Assembly (NCBI GenBank): GCA_002104935.1
Contig: MCGT01000035.1
Coordinates: 62,001 to 126,000 of the forward strand
From: Hesseltinella vesiculosa
Taxonomy: Eukaryota; Mucoromycota; Mucoromycetes; Mucorales; Cunninghamellaceae
Length of the DNA stretch: 64,000 nucleotides
Reading direction: 5' to 3'
Part shown: one piece after another, positions 1 through 11,776 of the stretch
How the letters are laid out: the number at the start of each line of letters is the position of its first letter
Position numbering within the stretch: position 1 is the first letter of the stretch
Program-made: the position numbers and the translations under genes
Notes under the pieces: model-generated
Told to the model about the DNA's origin: nothing
Seen by the model: only the letters and a program-made list of their open reading frames with translations
The model's database searches: none

Positions 1-781
1 TCATGCATTTGTGCACCCTTACAAAATACTAGATCGATATGACCACTCAAAAGTTCTGTGTAGCAGGTGCTTTTTTTTCAAAAATGACGAAAAAGAATAG
101 GTGGCATATTCCGCGAAGTTTCTTTCATTCCTGGCCAGAGCACGCATTCAGGAACACAAAGTCCATGCCATCATAACAAACTGCTCCGATGACTTGAATA
201 TCTTCTTTCGAGGTAATACCTGTTTCATTCAATGTGACTCTCCTCAACTTGGTATGATAAAAGCAACTCAAAAATGTCCGTCGTTTGAAATGGCGCAACT
301 TTTTTATTGCTTGGCTTGCACGCACAAGAAAATGTTTCGCGTGCACTAGAAAATAATTTGGCGTTTCGCCCAATCTGATTGCTTGCTAAAAAGATATATT
401 AGCTACTAAACAGTAAACCTGATTCCCACCTTATGATAGTGGAAATCTGGTATTGTATTCTTTTGTGATATGAGTGTAACCAATGAATGAGACGTAACAC
501 CCTCTTCCTAACCTTGTACAAAGTGTCACAGACTTGGACTTGATTATTTTTGAAACCGTTGGAGACAAACAAGAACAAGAAAGAAAATACAAATGTTTTC
601 CTGAAATGAAATCAAACACTAGCTTGCAAGCTGCAAATTCTGTTCAAAAATCACAATAGACTTAAAAAAAAAGAAAGATTTCCGCTTTTGGTAAGTCGTG
701 CTTCCCCTATTTTTTTTTTCAAAAGTTTGGCTTTCTTCTCTTCTTTCCTTCGCTCAAGCTCCTACGACGGCATTATATTAA
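1..781. repeat. Diverged copy of a dispersed repeat, then gene-free DNA
   Basis: About bases 28-405 resemble the right end of the window (about 63727-63985). The shared blocks are CACTCAAAAGT.CTGTGTAGCA near 43-65 followed by a T-run, a TTCCTGGCC block near 128-137, and GTGCACT.GAAAATA.TTTGG with GCTAAAAAG near 332-392. No convincing protein is encoded. From about 420 to 781 I see only A/T-rich spacer with homopolymer tracts; it presumably contains the promoter of the gene starting at 782. Confidence 0.55.
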
Positions 782-2323
782 TTGGGCATTATGTTCCATT
801 CGGCTAGCTCACGCCATGAACAGCTTGCCTTCCAGAAAAGGCGACAAGCTAGACTGCTGCGATCCAGCCAAGAATCCATTGCCAACCAGCCTGCCTCGCC
901 TAGCTCGTCCTCAGGTTCTGCCGATAGTGGCTATCATTCTCCACCCATCAATGAAAAGAGTCAGCGAATGTCCATCGAAAGCGATGCCCTTTCCACCACA
1001 TCTTCTATTACCGACAGCATTACTACACATACCACCTTCGATTCCAACGACCAGGCCAAAAAGACTGGCAAGAAAAAAAAAAGGCATCGCAAGAAACGCT
1101 ATTTGGATCAACCGCCAAGGGAACCTGATTATGTTTATTCATGTCCCCGTCCGCTGGCCTTCCCTTTCCACAACGATTCACATTTTTTGCCTGTTGCTGA
1201 AGCTGACCCAAGAGATGTGGCCAGGATTGCTCCTCCCCGCCGTGTGCCCTCAATGGAATCCACCCGCGGATCCTCCATTGAATCCAATTCGACCTATGCC
1301 CACTCCTATACCTCCAGTAGAAACAGTACGGCCTCTTCCATTGGTAGCTCAACATCAATCCGTAGTAACATGGAACGATCCTCATCCTCCATTTCATTGA
1401 CGTCTCTGCATAGCAATACTGTGCGCTCACTTCGCTCATTGTTTAGCCAAGATACCAATGTCAACAAAGGCTCCATCTCGAGCTTGACATCGAATCGACT
1501 GGAAGCACCAAAATTGGGGAAACTATCCTCACTACAAAAGCTATTTTCTCGTTCAACTCTCCCCGAAACATCTCCCTCAATCCCTGGTACCAGCCAGCCA
1601 GCCCATTCGACCATGCTGGACAGATCCCAAAACATCATAACCACCCCCACCGCCATGACTACAGAAGATCTGACCGCGCTCAATACCCACAGAAACCGAC
1701 TGTCCGGAGACAAAACCAAAACTCTCTTTTTTGGTAAACGGCGACCTACCACAAAACCCCAGACTACCTCTTCCACATCATCCACCTTGTTCCATGCCTT
1801 TTGGCCAAAACCGTCCTCCAAGCTACCATCCAAGATGACCTCCGCCTCTGCCTCACCGTTACCTAACTTGCAGGATCTCCCCTCTCCGCCTGCTGCCCCT
1901 CCAAAACCATCCAGTTGGTCCCGCACTCAGTCACCCTTACTACCACGACCAAAACCTTCTATTTCAGCCAGCCTCAAGAAATTCTTTTCTCCCTCCTCGT
2001 CAAGAAAGCAAACACCACAACAACCTGGTTTGGCTTCACAAGACTCGGCAGAATCTCCTCCTGTATCATCATCACCGTCTACGCTTGATACGAACGAACC
2101 TCCCAAAACACCTCGTAAAACCTTCTTTTCTGCGTTCCGTCGATCACCACGTGTCACTCCACAGCCTCCTCCAAAAGATGACATGGACAAAATGAACACA
2201 AAGCTGGATTCTACAACTCAAACCGAAAATATGCCTCCCGCAACCACAGCTGTTGTCCGGATCTGGAAGAGCTTCAAGCGTCTGGTCACCGGGAAAAAAC
2301 CCTCCCGAGTAGGCGTCCTCTAA
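782..2323 (+). CDS. Ser/Thr/Pro-rich, probably disordered protein (513 aa)
   Basis: A single uninterrupted 513-codon frame. I do not recognise a family. Composition is dominated by Ser, Thr and Pro. A strongly basic patch near residues 97-108 (KKTGKKKKRHRKKR) could be a nuclear localisation signal, and the C-terminus is basic and somewhat amphipathic (WKSFKRLVTGKKPSR). There are no transmembrane segments, and nearly the whole protein should be disordered with many potential phosphosites. The first ATG (782) is followed three codons later by a second (791), which is an equally good start. The long frame and the absence of in-frame stops in Ser/Pro-rich sequence support a real gene; the function is unknown. 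Confidence 0.8.
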   Translation: MGIMFHSASSRHEQLAFQKRRQARLLRSSQESIANQPASPSSSSGSADSGYHSPPINEKSQRMSIESDALSTTSSITDSITTHTTFDSNDQAKKTGKKKKRHRKKRYLDQPPREPDYVYSCPRPLAFPFHNDSHFLPVAEADPRDVARIAPPRRVPSMESTRGSSIESNSTYAHSYTSSRNSTASSIGSSTSIRSNMERSSSSISLTSLHSNTVRSLRSLFSQDTNVNKGSISSLTSNRLEAPKLGKLSSLQKLFSRSTLPETSPSIPGTSQPAHSTMLDRSQNIITTPTAMTTEDLTALNTHRNRLSGDKTKTLFFGKRRPTTKPQTTSSTSSTLFHAFWPKPSSKLPSKMTSASASPLPNLQDLPSPPAAPPKPSSWSRTQSPLLPRPKPSISASLKKFFSPSSSRKQTPQQPGLASQDSAESPPVSSSPSTLDTNEPPKTPRKTFFSAFRRSPRVTPQPPPKDDMDKMNTKLDSTTQTENMPPATTAVVRIWKSFKRLVTGKKPSRVGVL

Positions 2324-2846
2324 ATTTTTCCCCAACCGATTATATGTCACCATGCCTGTCTACGAAATTCTATGCCCCACACCTATTAACATTTCATATA
2401 CTGTATGCCTATTTTACTACCTGCCCAATCCTTTGCCTTTTTATTCTTTTTTTTTCGTTTTGCATTTGATCACTAAATATAACATTCGTTCGTATGGATC
2501 TATTGGCTTGTGTGAATAGAACTTGGTATGGCTCAAAAAAAAAAAAAAACTGATCCTGTCAAGAAAGCGAGGCGTCGATACCCACACACCCAACCCCACC
2601 CACACTGTGCACTGCATTAAAAATAAGAAAGAAATGCGCGCTTGCTTGAAAACGAATGGGATCTGATGTTAAGCGGGAGCCACATGGTTGACCAAGTTTT
2701 TGAATGGCCACTAAATACAGTGTGACAAAGAAATGAGTCTTGCTGAATCAGCAACGACTCCAAGCTGATAAAAATGGGCGAATCACACTTTCTTTTTCAC
2801 TTTGGTCATTCAAAACATCTCTCGTTTCTGACTAAAAATTGTTAGG
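2324..2846. other. Spacer between two plus-strand genes
   Basis: Contains the presumed 3' UTR of the 782-2323 gene and the promoter of the 2847 gene. T-rich and A-rich tracts (2448-2456, 2536-2549) but no other coding sequence seen. Confidence 0.5.
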
Positions 2847-3914
2847 ATGATACTTGCATACATAGGACTTGGCAACATGGGCTACATCATTGCTGGTCAT
2901 ATAGCTGATAAATTGAAACAAGATGGGGAGCCTACGCTATTGGTTTACAACCGATCGAACGCTAAAGTCGATGCCCTCATTGCTGACGGTAAGCATGTCC
3001 AAAGCGCCTCTATTGACCACATTGCACGACACGCAGACATTATCTTCACCTGTATGTTCAATGACGAGGCATCCAAGCAGATCATTGGGAAGGATATGAT
3101 TGGCTCGGGACAAATGAAACACGGAGCTATTATCGTGGAACAGGCAACCATCCGACCTGATACAGCCGAATTCCTCGCCAGTATCGCCAATGAAAAGGGC
3201 CTACATTACCTAACATGTCCTGTAATGGGCGCGCCACCTCGAGCGACTGCTAAGCTGCTGGTTCCGTTGTTAGCCGGAAACCCTGCCCAGCGCAAGATCG
3301 TGCGCCCTTACTTGGAAAACGTGATTGGCAAAGTAGTGGTTGAAGTGGGTGACTCTCCTGGCTCCGCATTGCGACTAAAGCTGTGTGGCAACTACATTAT
3401 CGTCACCATGGTGGAAATGATTGCTGAGGCACTAACGCTTGGTGAAGCTTCTGGAGTAGGACAGAATAAGGTCCAGGAATTGTTGGCTGGCCTTTTTGCC
3501 GGTACGCCTGTCACAGATTATGCACAACGCATGACGGTAAAACAGAACCAGCACTGGACATTACGTAGCATAGAATAAGACTGATATCAATTCCCCCCGC
3601 TCTCTCTTTTTTAACCGCAACCCAGGACGAAACGTACGATGATGTCAGGTTTTCTTTGGATGGGGCTAACAAGGACACGACCTACATTCTTGATCTCGCT
3701 GAAAAATCCAACGCAGATATTCCCATGGCCAAAGTGTTCAAGAATCACCTGGACAAATTGACATCAGATTACCCGAGCTTGGACATTTCTGGGGTCGTCG
3801 GAGGTATATCAATATCCTTTTCAAGAGGTTGACTTTACCAACACCAATACGTCTTTTTTTTTTGCAGTTGTCCGCGAAGCCTCTGGCCTACCCTTTAATT
3901 TAAAAAAGGCCTAG
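2847..3914 (+). CDS. 3-hydroxyisobutyrate dehydrogenase-like (beta-hydroxyacid dehydrogenase) protein, 304 aa
   Basis: Exons 2847-3536, 3626-3803 and 3868-3914 join in frame to 304 codons, the usual length of the family. The N-terminus is a Rossmann NAD(P)-binding fold with GLGNMG at residues 7-12. The segment CPVMGAPPRA sits where the family has its substrate-binding DxPVSGG-type motif. The catalytic Lys lies in LKLCGN near residue 180. Members oxidise short beta-hydroxyacids with NAD(P)+ or reduce semialdehydes (valine catabolism, glyoxylate or succinic-semialdehyde reduction). The substrate motif is divergent, so the exact substrate is not predictable. Without splicing, exon 1 runs into a stop at 3576-3578; both introns have GT..AG ends and pyrimidine-rich 3' parts. 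Confidence 0.85.
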
Positions 3915-4560
3915 ACAACACCCCTGTCTTGATGAGAAATTAATAAATGCTCGTAGACGAAAGCATGCTATCATTCGAAGCGACGGATCGCGACATACTT
4001 TAGCTTTTCTTCCCAGCCATTCTGGGCTCTGCATTTCATCTTACCTGCATCCTCTAGACTTACTTCCGCTGCTGTACTAAGCGGACACGTAAGCAGCTTT
4101 GGTCAAGTTGGAGTGATCTCGACGGATGGCATTCACGCTTCGTATGTTTTCTGCCCGCTGCGCGCGTCCTTCTCGTTGCTCTTCATCAATATTGGCGCAT
4201 TCTTCGGGGTCACTGGCTATTGTGGCCAACCGATACTACAAGCAAATGAAGGTTAGTAACTGCGTGGGAAAAACGTCACTTCTGTACCCATTTGGTATTG
4301 CTTTTGTTTTTGGCAATTTTTTTCTTGCTTCGCACTGCCGTACAGAGTAATACTGACGTTTGCTGAAAGGGAGAATATTTCATTTTCATTTTCCCAAGGT
4401 ACCCACACTGTACGCACTGGTTGATTTTCCAAAATTTTATTACACCGCCAGCGCGACCAATGAATAAAAATCACAATACTCAATGATTTTAATAATAAGA
4501 CATAGATAATGGCATAAAGACACGAATGATTACTAGATTACAAGTACAGTACAGTTTAGT
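3915..4560. other. Spacer with a possible small minus-strand exon
   Basis: Between the dehydrogenase and the 3' end of the P5-type ATPase. On the minus strand, 4245 down to 4077 is an open acidic/polar frame preceded by a splice-acceptor-like TTTGCTTGTAG and ending in TAG; translated it contains DPEECANIDEEQREGRAQRA. No convincing 5' exon was found. The plus strand of the same stretch reads as a short arginine- and serine-rich peptide starting at 4126. I cannot decide whether either is real. Confidence 0.25.
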
Positions 4561-7500
4561 TTAAACCTTGACCTTTAAGCGGTCAACAGGAAATTTCTTT
4601 GCGAGCCAAGCATGAACAGGTCCCAAGACCACCAAGCGTTCGTACATCAAAGTCGACGCCATGTTAGCAACAGCCAGACCCCACAATTTCCAGCTAATAA
4701 AGGAAGCGGAGGGGAATGAGTGATTGGGTACACTTTGCAATGAAAATATTCAAGCTTACCGGAAGTCCCGTGGCATGACATTCATACCGAGAGGAGTATT
4801 ATAGTCTTCAATGTAAACATCTGGTACAGAGTAACCATATTTTTCCAAGACAGATTTAGTACCACAGTTCACGCGGAACAAGCAGCCGAATCTATAAAAA
4901 GCGGGGGGAGGGGATCATCAGCAACCGCATTTTCTTCGTCATTTTTTCTCAAAACTCCCTACCGGTTAGGATCAGCCAAAGTCCAGTAGGAAACAATGGC
5001 AAAGTAGAGCAGCCAGAGGAAAACCAGAGTGTAGTTACGGTAAAAGGCGCGTCGGAATTTGTAGCCAAAGTTGAACACTGCTGCGTTGTTGATGAACATG
5101 TAGAGACACATCAGAGCTAAGACCATAGCTTCGTAATTGTCCGCCAGCAACCACCATTTAGAAATATCGACTGCGTTGGCATCGAATTCATTACAGCGGA
5201 ACCAGCTTTGCTTGTAAAGCAGATCAAACGCACCAGCAAGATACATCCAGTTAATGGCAACAAGGCCCATGCAGGACGCCAAGGTCTGGGGACCAAGCAA
5301 ACGCGCAGTGGGTCGGGTGGGAGCCAAATGATCGGCAGCTTTGGACTGTGAGAGAGCATAGGTCAAAAACACCGTAATAAACACGTCAATGGCAATCCAA
5401 ACATTTTGGGACATGGTGACCGAGAAATAGAAAGTGTAAATCTTCAGCATCATCATCACTTGGCCATAAAGCACCAAATAGCGATAACCAGTCAATGAAG
5501 TGGCCAGGGCAGCGCGACCTTGACGCAACAACTCCACACACGAGCGTACGCTACGGACGCTGGTGCTAAAGGGAGACACAATTGAAGCTTCGGCATCGGA
5601 CATGGCAATACCAACATGAGCAGCACGGAGTGCACCGCAATCGTTACCACCATCACCAGTCATGGCAGTAATACCTCGCTCCATGTGCAGTTGAACACAC
5701 TGCACTTTACCAGAAGGGGTCATACGCGCAAATACGCGGATATCCAGCAAATATTTGCGGATGAGATCGTGGTCACAGAGCCAGTGGAAGGCCTTGCCGG
5801 TGACAGCCAATTCAACGGGAGTGTGATGCTTGTTCATAAGTATTTGATCGACATCAACATCCTTGAAAGTGTCAGGCTCGTCTACATCAGTCCACACAAT
5901 ACGGTGAGAAACCCTATCATAATCACCAAGTAGCACTTTGGCATGGGGATCAGCCATGCCACACTGACGAGCAATGTAGACGCCGGTAAGAGCAGTATCG
6001 CCAGTGATCATGATGGTACGAGTGTCGCCGCGTTTCAATTCGGCGATGTTTTCAGTCGTGTCATCCTTGAGTTGGTTCTTGAAGATGACTAGGCCAATGA
6101 AGTGAATATGTTCTTCCATTTGATCTCGGGTCCATTGACGGAAAGCTGCAAGGCCACCGATTTCTTCCAAATTGATTTCACGGTGAGCTAGGGCGAGTAC
6201 ATAACAGCCGTGGCGGGCATGGTTGGAAGTTATGTCGTCATAGTTGGGAGGGATCGAGCCTTCGTTGCAAAGATCCTTGATCTTTTCATAGGCTCCTTTG
6301 ACAAATATGTGGACTTTGTTGGTGAGAGTGTCGAGAATAGCCACAGACATAGACATGCGAGCGTGGACAAATTCATATCGCTTCAGAACGTGAATAGGCT
6401 TGCGATCGGCGTTGGGATCATCGGCAGGGGGGAGCAGAGTGTCCACATAATCATCATTCTCCTTCTGGTTGGCCAGCTGCCATTTGGAGGAACGGAACAT
6501 TTCGATATCGACAGGGTTGCCAATGAATTGGTTGTTCAGTGTGGTAACAGCATGGCAGGAGGCAAGAGCGAGCTGCGCCAAGCGAGGTACTTGTTCAACG
6601 TCTTCGATGTGTTGGCTGACAAACTTTGGATTGACAGCATTATTTCGGTTCTCGGTGATATTATTGACATCTTCAACTGGTTGCACACCAAAGAACTCAA
6701 GGCCTTCACGTGTCAGAGTACCAGTCTTATCAAAACAGAACAATTGGACCTTGCCGGCCATAAGGATACGAGGAAGATCCACACAGAAAATGTTCATTTC
6801 CTTCAGGCGACCAGCAGCAACTGATTGACCGACCACCAAGGCAGCGGGCAACAGAGGAGATACCAATTGACAAATGGCAAACATAGCGTAGAACCAGGCG
6901 CTTGTGCCTGAGGTATATAACCAGATGGCTAGGCCAAGCATAATCAGGCCGCAGCACAATAAGATCAGGATGACAATGCGAATTTGTTCGTCAAAGACAA
7001 AAGACACACGCGTTGGGAACAGAATCTTCTTGACCAATTCACCTTTGTCGGTACCAGTACCGGTGTGAGTGACCAAGGCACAGACAGGCTTATTCTTTTC
7101 GGTACGTTCGGCTTGAGAAATGATGGTACCGGCAAAGATGGTGCAAATCTTTCCGGCGCCCATCCGATCGTAAGGGGTAGGGTCGTCTTCACGAAGAGGG
7201 AATTTGCGGATAGGAAGGGGTTCACCCGTCAAGGAGGATTCATCAGCCACAATATTACCCGACAATACCACGGCATCACAGGGGGTGACTTTGCCTTCGG
7301 CTACTTCAAACACATCGCCTGGTACCAAGTCAGCAGAGGACATGTCTTGCCATTTGCCATCACGTAGAATGCGGCACATATCTGTAAACTCGGCCATTTT
7401 TTTGATACGATGTTCCGAGCGGAGGCGTACCACCACCTTTACAATAGCCGATAATAAGATCACAGCAGTGTCAGCCACACCCACTTGCCCTAGATGAAAC

Positions 7501-9319
7501 ATGAAGTATGTCAATTTTTTTGTTCAATTCCTAAGCAATGATACGCAACATAAAAAATGGGGGGGGGGAGTAGCTTACAATAGGCAAAATAGTAGAACAG
7601 CCACAAGGCAGTGAATTGATAAATGTAAAAGAACGAGGCAAATTCGCGCAAAATGGCCATAGGAATGTTGGGGACATACACCTCGATAAAGTTGGGACCG
7701 ACAAGTTCTTCACGATTGACCGCCTCATCCATGGTTAGACCTTCCTTGAGCTTGGCGAAGTCACTATTGGTTTCACCGAGATGGAAGTCATGAGGCAGGA
7801 ACAGCTGGGATTCTGGGTGATACACAAAACGAGTGCATTGGTAATTAAAGTATTTCGTGCCAGAGCGAGTTTTGCGCAGAACAGATGTCGTGACAACGAC
7901 ATCCAAACCAACAATGCGCTTGCCGATTTCTTCGAGGCGACGCACAAGGGTGGTCAGCTTGTCTTCGTCTTCCAAAAGGATGATAGCTAAAAGAAAAAGA
8001 TTAAAGGATAGGTAGGGGAGTGAGCAAGGAGAGGATATAAAAAAGGGGGATGACAGTACCTGGCTCGGATTTTTCGATTTGGACGTACTGTCCATCGGCA
8101 TATGTGCATTGAATGCGATAAAAGTTCATTAAACGGCTTCGGCAGAGGGTCATGATGGCAAACCAAAAGAAAAAGACATACCACATACCCATGAAGGTAC
8201 TGGATTGAATGGTCCAGGATCCATGGAACCAGTAGTAATTTTGGTAATAGTCGTATACCATTGCAATCATGTAAGCAAACATGCCTAAAAGGGGGAAAGG
8301 AGAGATTAGTCTGGATTTTTTTGTTTTGAGTTCGTGGCAGTTTACCAAGGGTTTGCAGGATGTAACAACCAAAAAAGAAAATGCCAACAATGTCCCGCTT
8401 GTAGGCTTTGATGATCATGTCTTCCTCGGGGTTATCGGAATTCATTTCGCTTTCCTGTTTATAATCATCATCATGAGTACGTTTCATTTTTTTTATACCC
8501 GCCCTTACCGAGTCCTTGGGCTTTTGTGCTTCCTTTTCGTGCTGTTTAGCAAGTTGAACGTTGGTCTGTACCGTTTGCGTAAATTGAGCCTTGATTACCT
8601 TGAAAAAAAAATGGCATTGAGTCATCGTCGGTTTTCCTGCTGCTCTATATGTTTTTACTCGTTCACGGATGTATTTATAAATGCTCCAGATCACCAAGAA
8701 GCCAATCAAGGAAGCGTAGAAGACGTAAAGTGCCAAGAAAATTGGTTCATGGAATGTCAGTGGGCCATAATCAGGAGCAGGACAATCACCCCACATCATC
8801 CCCGTAGGGTTGGCACTGTCCCAATCAGCAAGAGCACCGCTGACGCCAACAGCGCTGCCACAAGCATTCTTGGATTGAGCAGTCTTGTTCGTGGCAACAA
8901 AATTGTGGATATCAGCAGTTTGGACGTTGCATGGATATACTGTACCCTTCAACGCAGGTTGACCTGGACAGGCACAGCCTGAAACAAGTTCAGCGGGGCA
9001 ATTAGCACGACAAGTGCCATCCACACAATAGGCCATTCCAGGTCCACAGCTTGGTCTCAATTGCTGAGGACATTGGGTAACTTCATTCACACATATCACA
9101 GGGCATGGATAGCTGTTGTAAGTTGGTAGTGGACAAAGACTGCCGTCGACTTGGTACTTGTTTACTGTCGGTTTTTTTTTTTTTAAAAAAAAAACAAAAA
9201 AAACAAAAAAAAAATCAGCATCTTATTTTTTTGTTTGTTTACTTACCCTCATTCCATGCTGGTGTAGAAGTGACAACAGGAGCCAGAAGTAGGGGTATAT
9301 ACAGCAAAGTATTCCTCAT
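4561..9319 (-). CDS. P5B-like P-type ATPase with signal peptide and Cys-rich exoplasmic N-terminus (1400 aa)
   Basis: Nine exons (9319-9247, 9164-8659, 8598-8509, 8454-8346, 8284-8060, 7986-7579, 7489-4963, 4891-4760, 4693-4561) join in one frame. Residues 1-20 look like a cleavable signal peptide (LLYIPLLLAPVV), followed by about 140 residues with 13 Cys before the first clear membrane helix. Then come the P-ATPase landmarks: LTGEP in the actuator domain, DKTGTLT (phosphorylated Asp), MTGDGGNDC hinge and several C-terminal helices. The sequence around DKTGTLT and GDGGNDCGALRAAHVGIAMS is closest to P5B pumps (ATP13A2/Ypk9 group, endolysosomal polyamine export). The membrane-helix-4 motif reads SPLLPAAL rather than the PPALP expected of P5B. 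Signal peptide plus luminal Cys domain is unusual; the substrate is therefore inferred only. Confidence 0.88.
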
Positions 9320-9997
9320 TCTGGTTTGGAGAAAGAAAGAAGAAAAATAGAAAGGGGTCCAAGAAATTCTGTTTTCTGTCTGATTTCAGTATTTGCTGGG
9401 TTTCAACGTTTTTCTCTGATTTCAATCGGCGGTTGGACGGCCGCTTTTCTTCAAGAAACTGATTTTTCTGTCTTGCAGAAATCCCACTGTTTCACCCTGA
9501 TCTTCCTTGCAAACGATAGTCTATTTAAGGCGATAGCTAATCAGCTTTTGCCTTTTCAATGAATTTCTTTTGGATTTGCTTTCCTTTATGATTTCACTTT
9601 TCTTCTTTTTTTTTTTTTGGTATTCATGTTATGACGTCATGTGAGAACGACATATAAAGCCGGGTCTCTTGTTCAACAAAGCGAGGCTTCGTCGGGGAGT
9701 GAATCCATTGTCACTACAAAAGGAATAGTTTGATTTCATGTCGGTTGTTGACCATGTTTTCAGTCTGCGCCTTTGTTCTATATTCTGTAGAAGAATTTCC
9801 TGCCAAAACGAATGCCCTGATTTTTTTTATGTCTTTCCATTCACATTGGCTGTGTGTCCGACAAGATTCCCTCCCTTCTATATGAAACTTGCTACTTGAA
9901 TACCTCGGCATTTATCCCAGTTGAGACCCCCCCAAAAAAAACATCAACTGCGCTTCATCAGTCAAACCACAAATTATTGTCGGGTTAGAAATGAAAT
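9320..9997. other. Spacer; promoter of the P5 ATPase
   Basis: Upstream DNA of the minus-strand ATPase. CATATAAAGCCGGG occurs near 9651-9664 in plus orientation, away from the ATPase. No coding sequence recognised. Confidence 0.4.
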
Positions 9998-11397
9998 ATG
10001 ACGGGGGCTCATAATTGGCTGGCGCTAATTTTGAGTATTCCCCAATTAAATTTGGCGGGATCAGAAGAAAAAAAAGACCAAGGTGGGTATATTTTTACTG
10101 TACTGTATTCGAAACGGGGACATGGAAATGTTGTTGACGAGAATGGAGGTCCTGAGCCGATGGAGTATATTGTTGATCAGGATGAATTTGTCGTTGAAGC
10201 GATTGCGACTCATAGTGAATACTTAAAACATGCAGCATCCAAGGAACCTTCATCGGCTTTGCCCAATGATGATAGAAAAGCCAAAAGATGAAGATATTCG
10301 TATGAAGGATGCAAACATAAAGCGTAATTATGTGCGATATACCGTTCAGGACAAGGTTCGATTTTTTGATCTGAAAATTGAAAACTGCATGAGTGCATCA
10401 GCTGCAGCAAAGCAGTTGGGCATTCACATTCGAACTGCTCAAAGATGAGTTAAGCAGTACAGCATGTGCCCTGATAGCATTTTCGAGGTTTATAAGTAGG
10501 TTGGTCGTAAATGTGTCTTGAGCGAAGAGCATAAAACTGCCGTTATCAACTTTATTGCTGCTAATCCCTCTGCTTCTGTTGTTGAAGTGACTGAACATTT
10601 GTTGAATCGATTCAATGATCTTAAAGTTTCACGTAGCACGGTTTATAATTTCATGAAAAGTGAGTGCAACCTTTCTTTGAAAAAAGCTGATTTCCATTCT
10701 ATTGAAAGAAACAGCGCAGCAAAGATTGAAAAGAGGCATGATTGGGTTCGTAAATGGAAAAATACTGATACCGGTATGTATTTTTTGACAAATTGCATGT
10801 TTCTTGACGAGTCAGCTTTTGATATCAATACCGGTATGAAACGCTCAAGAGCTTGGTCCAAAAAAGGTACGCATGCCATTGTTAGTTTGTTACCCGACCT
10901 ACTACGAGAGCAAACACAACATCAACACTGGGTGCTATCTCAGCTGCAGGTTTTGATCGCAGTTGGTATTAAAAAACCAAGACATGCAAAGAAGAGAAAG
11001 ACTGAAGGATATGTGAGCGAAGGGACTGTAACTGGCCACTACATTAGTTTCTTAAAAATGACTCTCGATGAAATGAATAAACATTATCACATGAAAGGTC
11101 AGTATATTGTTATGGATAATGCATCCATTAATAAGAATGAAAACATTAAGAAATATATTGAATATCGAGGATACAAGTGCGTGTATCTTCCTACTTATTC
11201 TCCAGAACTTAAACCCAATAGAACAATTCTGGGCAGTAGCCAAGAGCAAAGTCAAGCGCCATAGGTTTCTGCAAGTAGATACTTTATCAAAGAGAATTAT
11301 GGAAGCATGTAACAGCGTGGAAAAAGGTCACTTTAAAGGTTTCGTTTCGTATTCTTACAAGTGCTGGGGGAAATGTCGAAACAAAGAGTCCATGTAA
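9998..11397 (+). pseudogene. Decayed Tc1/mariner-superfamily transposase (DD34E type)
   Basis: Fragments in several frames make up one transposase. An N-terminal acidic stretch is followed by a helix-turn-helix region (SASAAAKQLGIHIRTAQR at about 10391-10445) and the DDE core. Catalytic residues are visible: Asp in FLDESAFD (about 10801), Asp in VMDNASIN (about 11111) and Glu in SPELNPIEQFW (about 11203-11235, after a frame change). Exactly 34 residues separate the second Asp from the Glu. Lesions include a frame change near 10270, TGA at 10446-10448, TAG at 10497-10499, frame changes near 10900 and 10970, and another near 11215. I found no terminal inverted repeats. The gene is dead. This transposase type is, as I recall it, abundant in Mucorales genomes. 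Confidence 0.85.
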
Positions 11398-11519
11398 TCA
11401 TCACAATAATATAGCGATAAGAATTAGGTAAGCAGGTCACGCAGCAATATTGATAAGTTTTCTAAAAAAAAAAATACCAAGGAGGAATGACTACGTGGTT
11501 GTCTCAGTGGCAAAAGACA

Positions 11520-11569
11520 CCACTGAGACGGCTCGCCGCCTTTACGCCAGCTGTCTCAGTGGCAATTCT
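11520..11569 (+). repeat. Left terminal inverted repeat
   Basis: Starts CCACTGAGAC and ends GTCTCAGTGGCAATTCT; the middle contains CGCCGCCTTTACGCCAGCT. Its reverse complement is found at 13479-13527. Confidence 0.85.
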
Positions 11570-11776
11570 CTTGAACCAAGGAATTTCATTGGTCGAAAAT
11601 GGCCAGCACCGCCTCGCTTTTTGAAAAAAAAAAGTTGCCTATTTTTTCTCCTGAATGTCTTAACTTTTTTACCACAACAATGACTGTTTCCGCAAGTGCT
11701 GTTGCTCATTATTTTTCTTCAGTGAAATCATGGACTATTTTATTGCACTGGTAATTGACGAATATGAATTGTTCAA

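Noticed and set aside
1306..1926. 206-codon antisense ORF in the Ser/Pro-rich gene
   Set aside because: Shadow of Ser/Thr/Pro codons on the other strand.
6210..6824. 204-codon plus-strand ORF inside the ATPase
   Set aside because: Antisense to well-conserved P-ATPase cytosolic domains; composition follows the sense strand.
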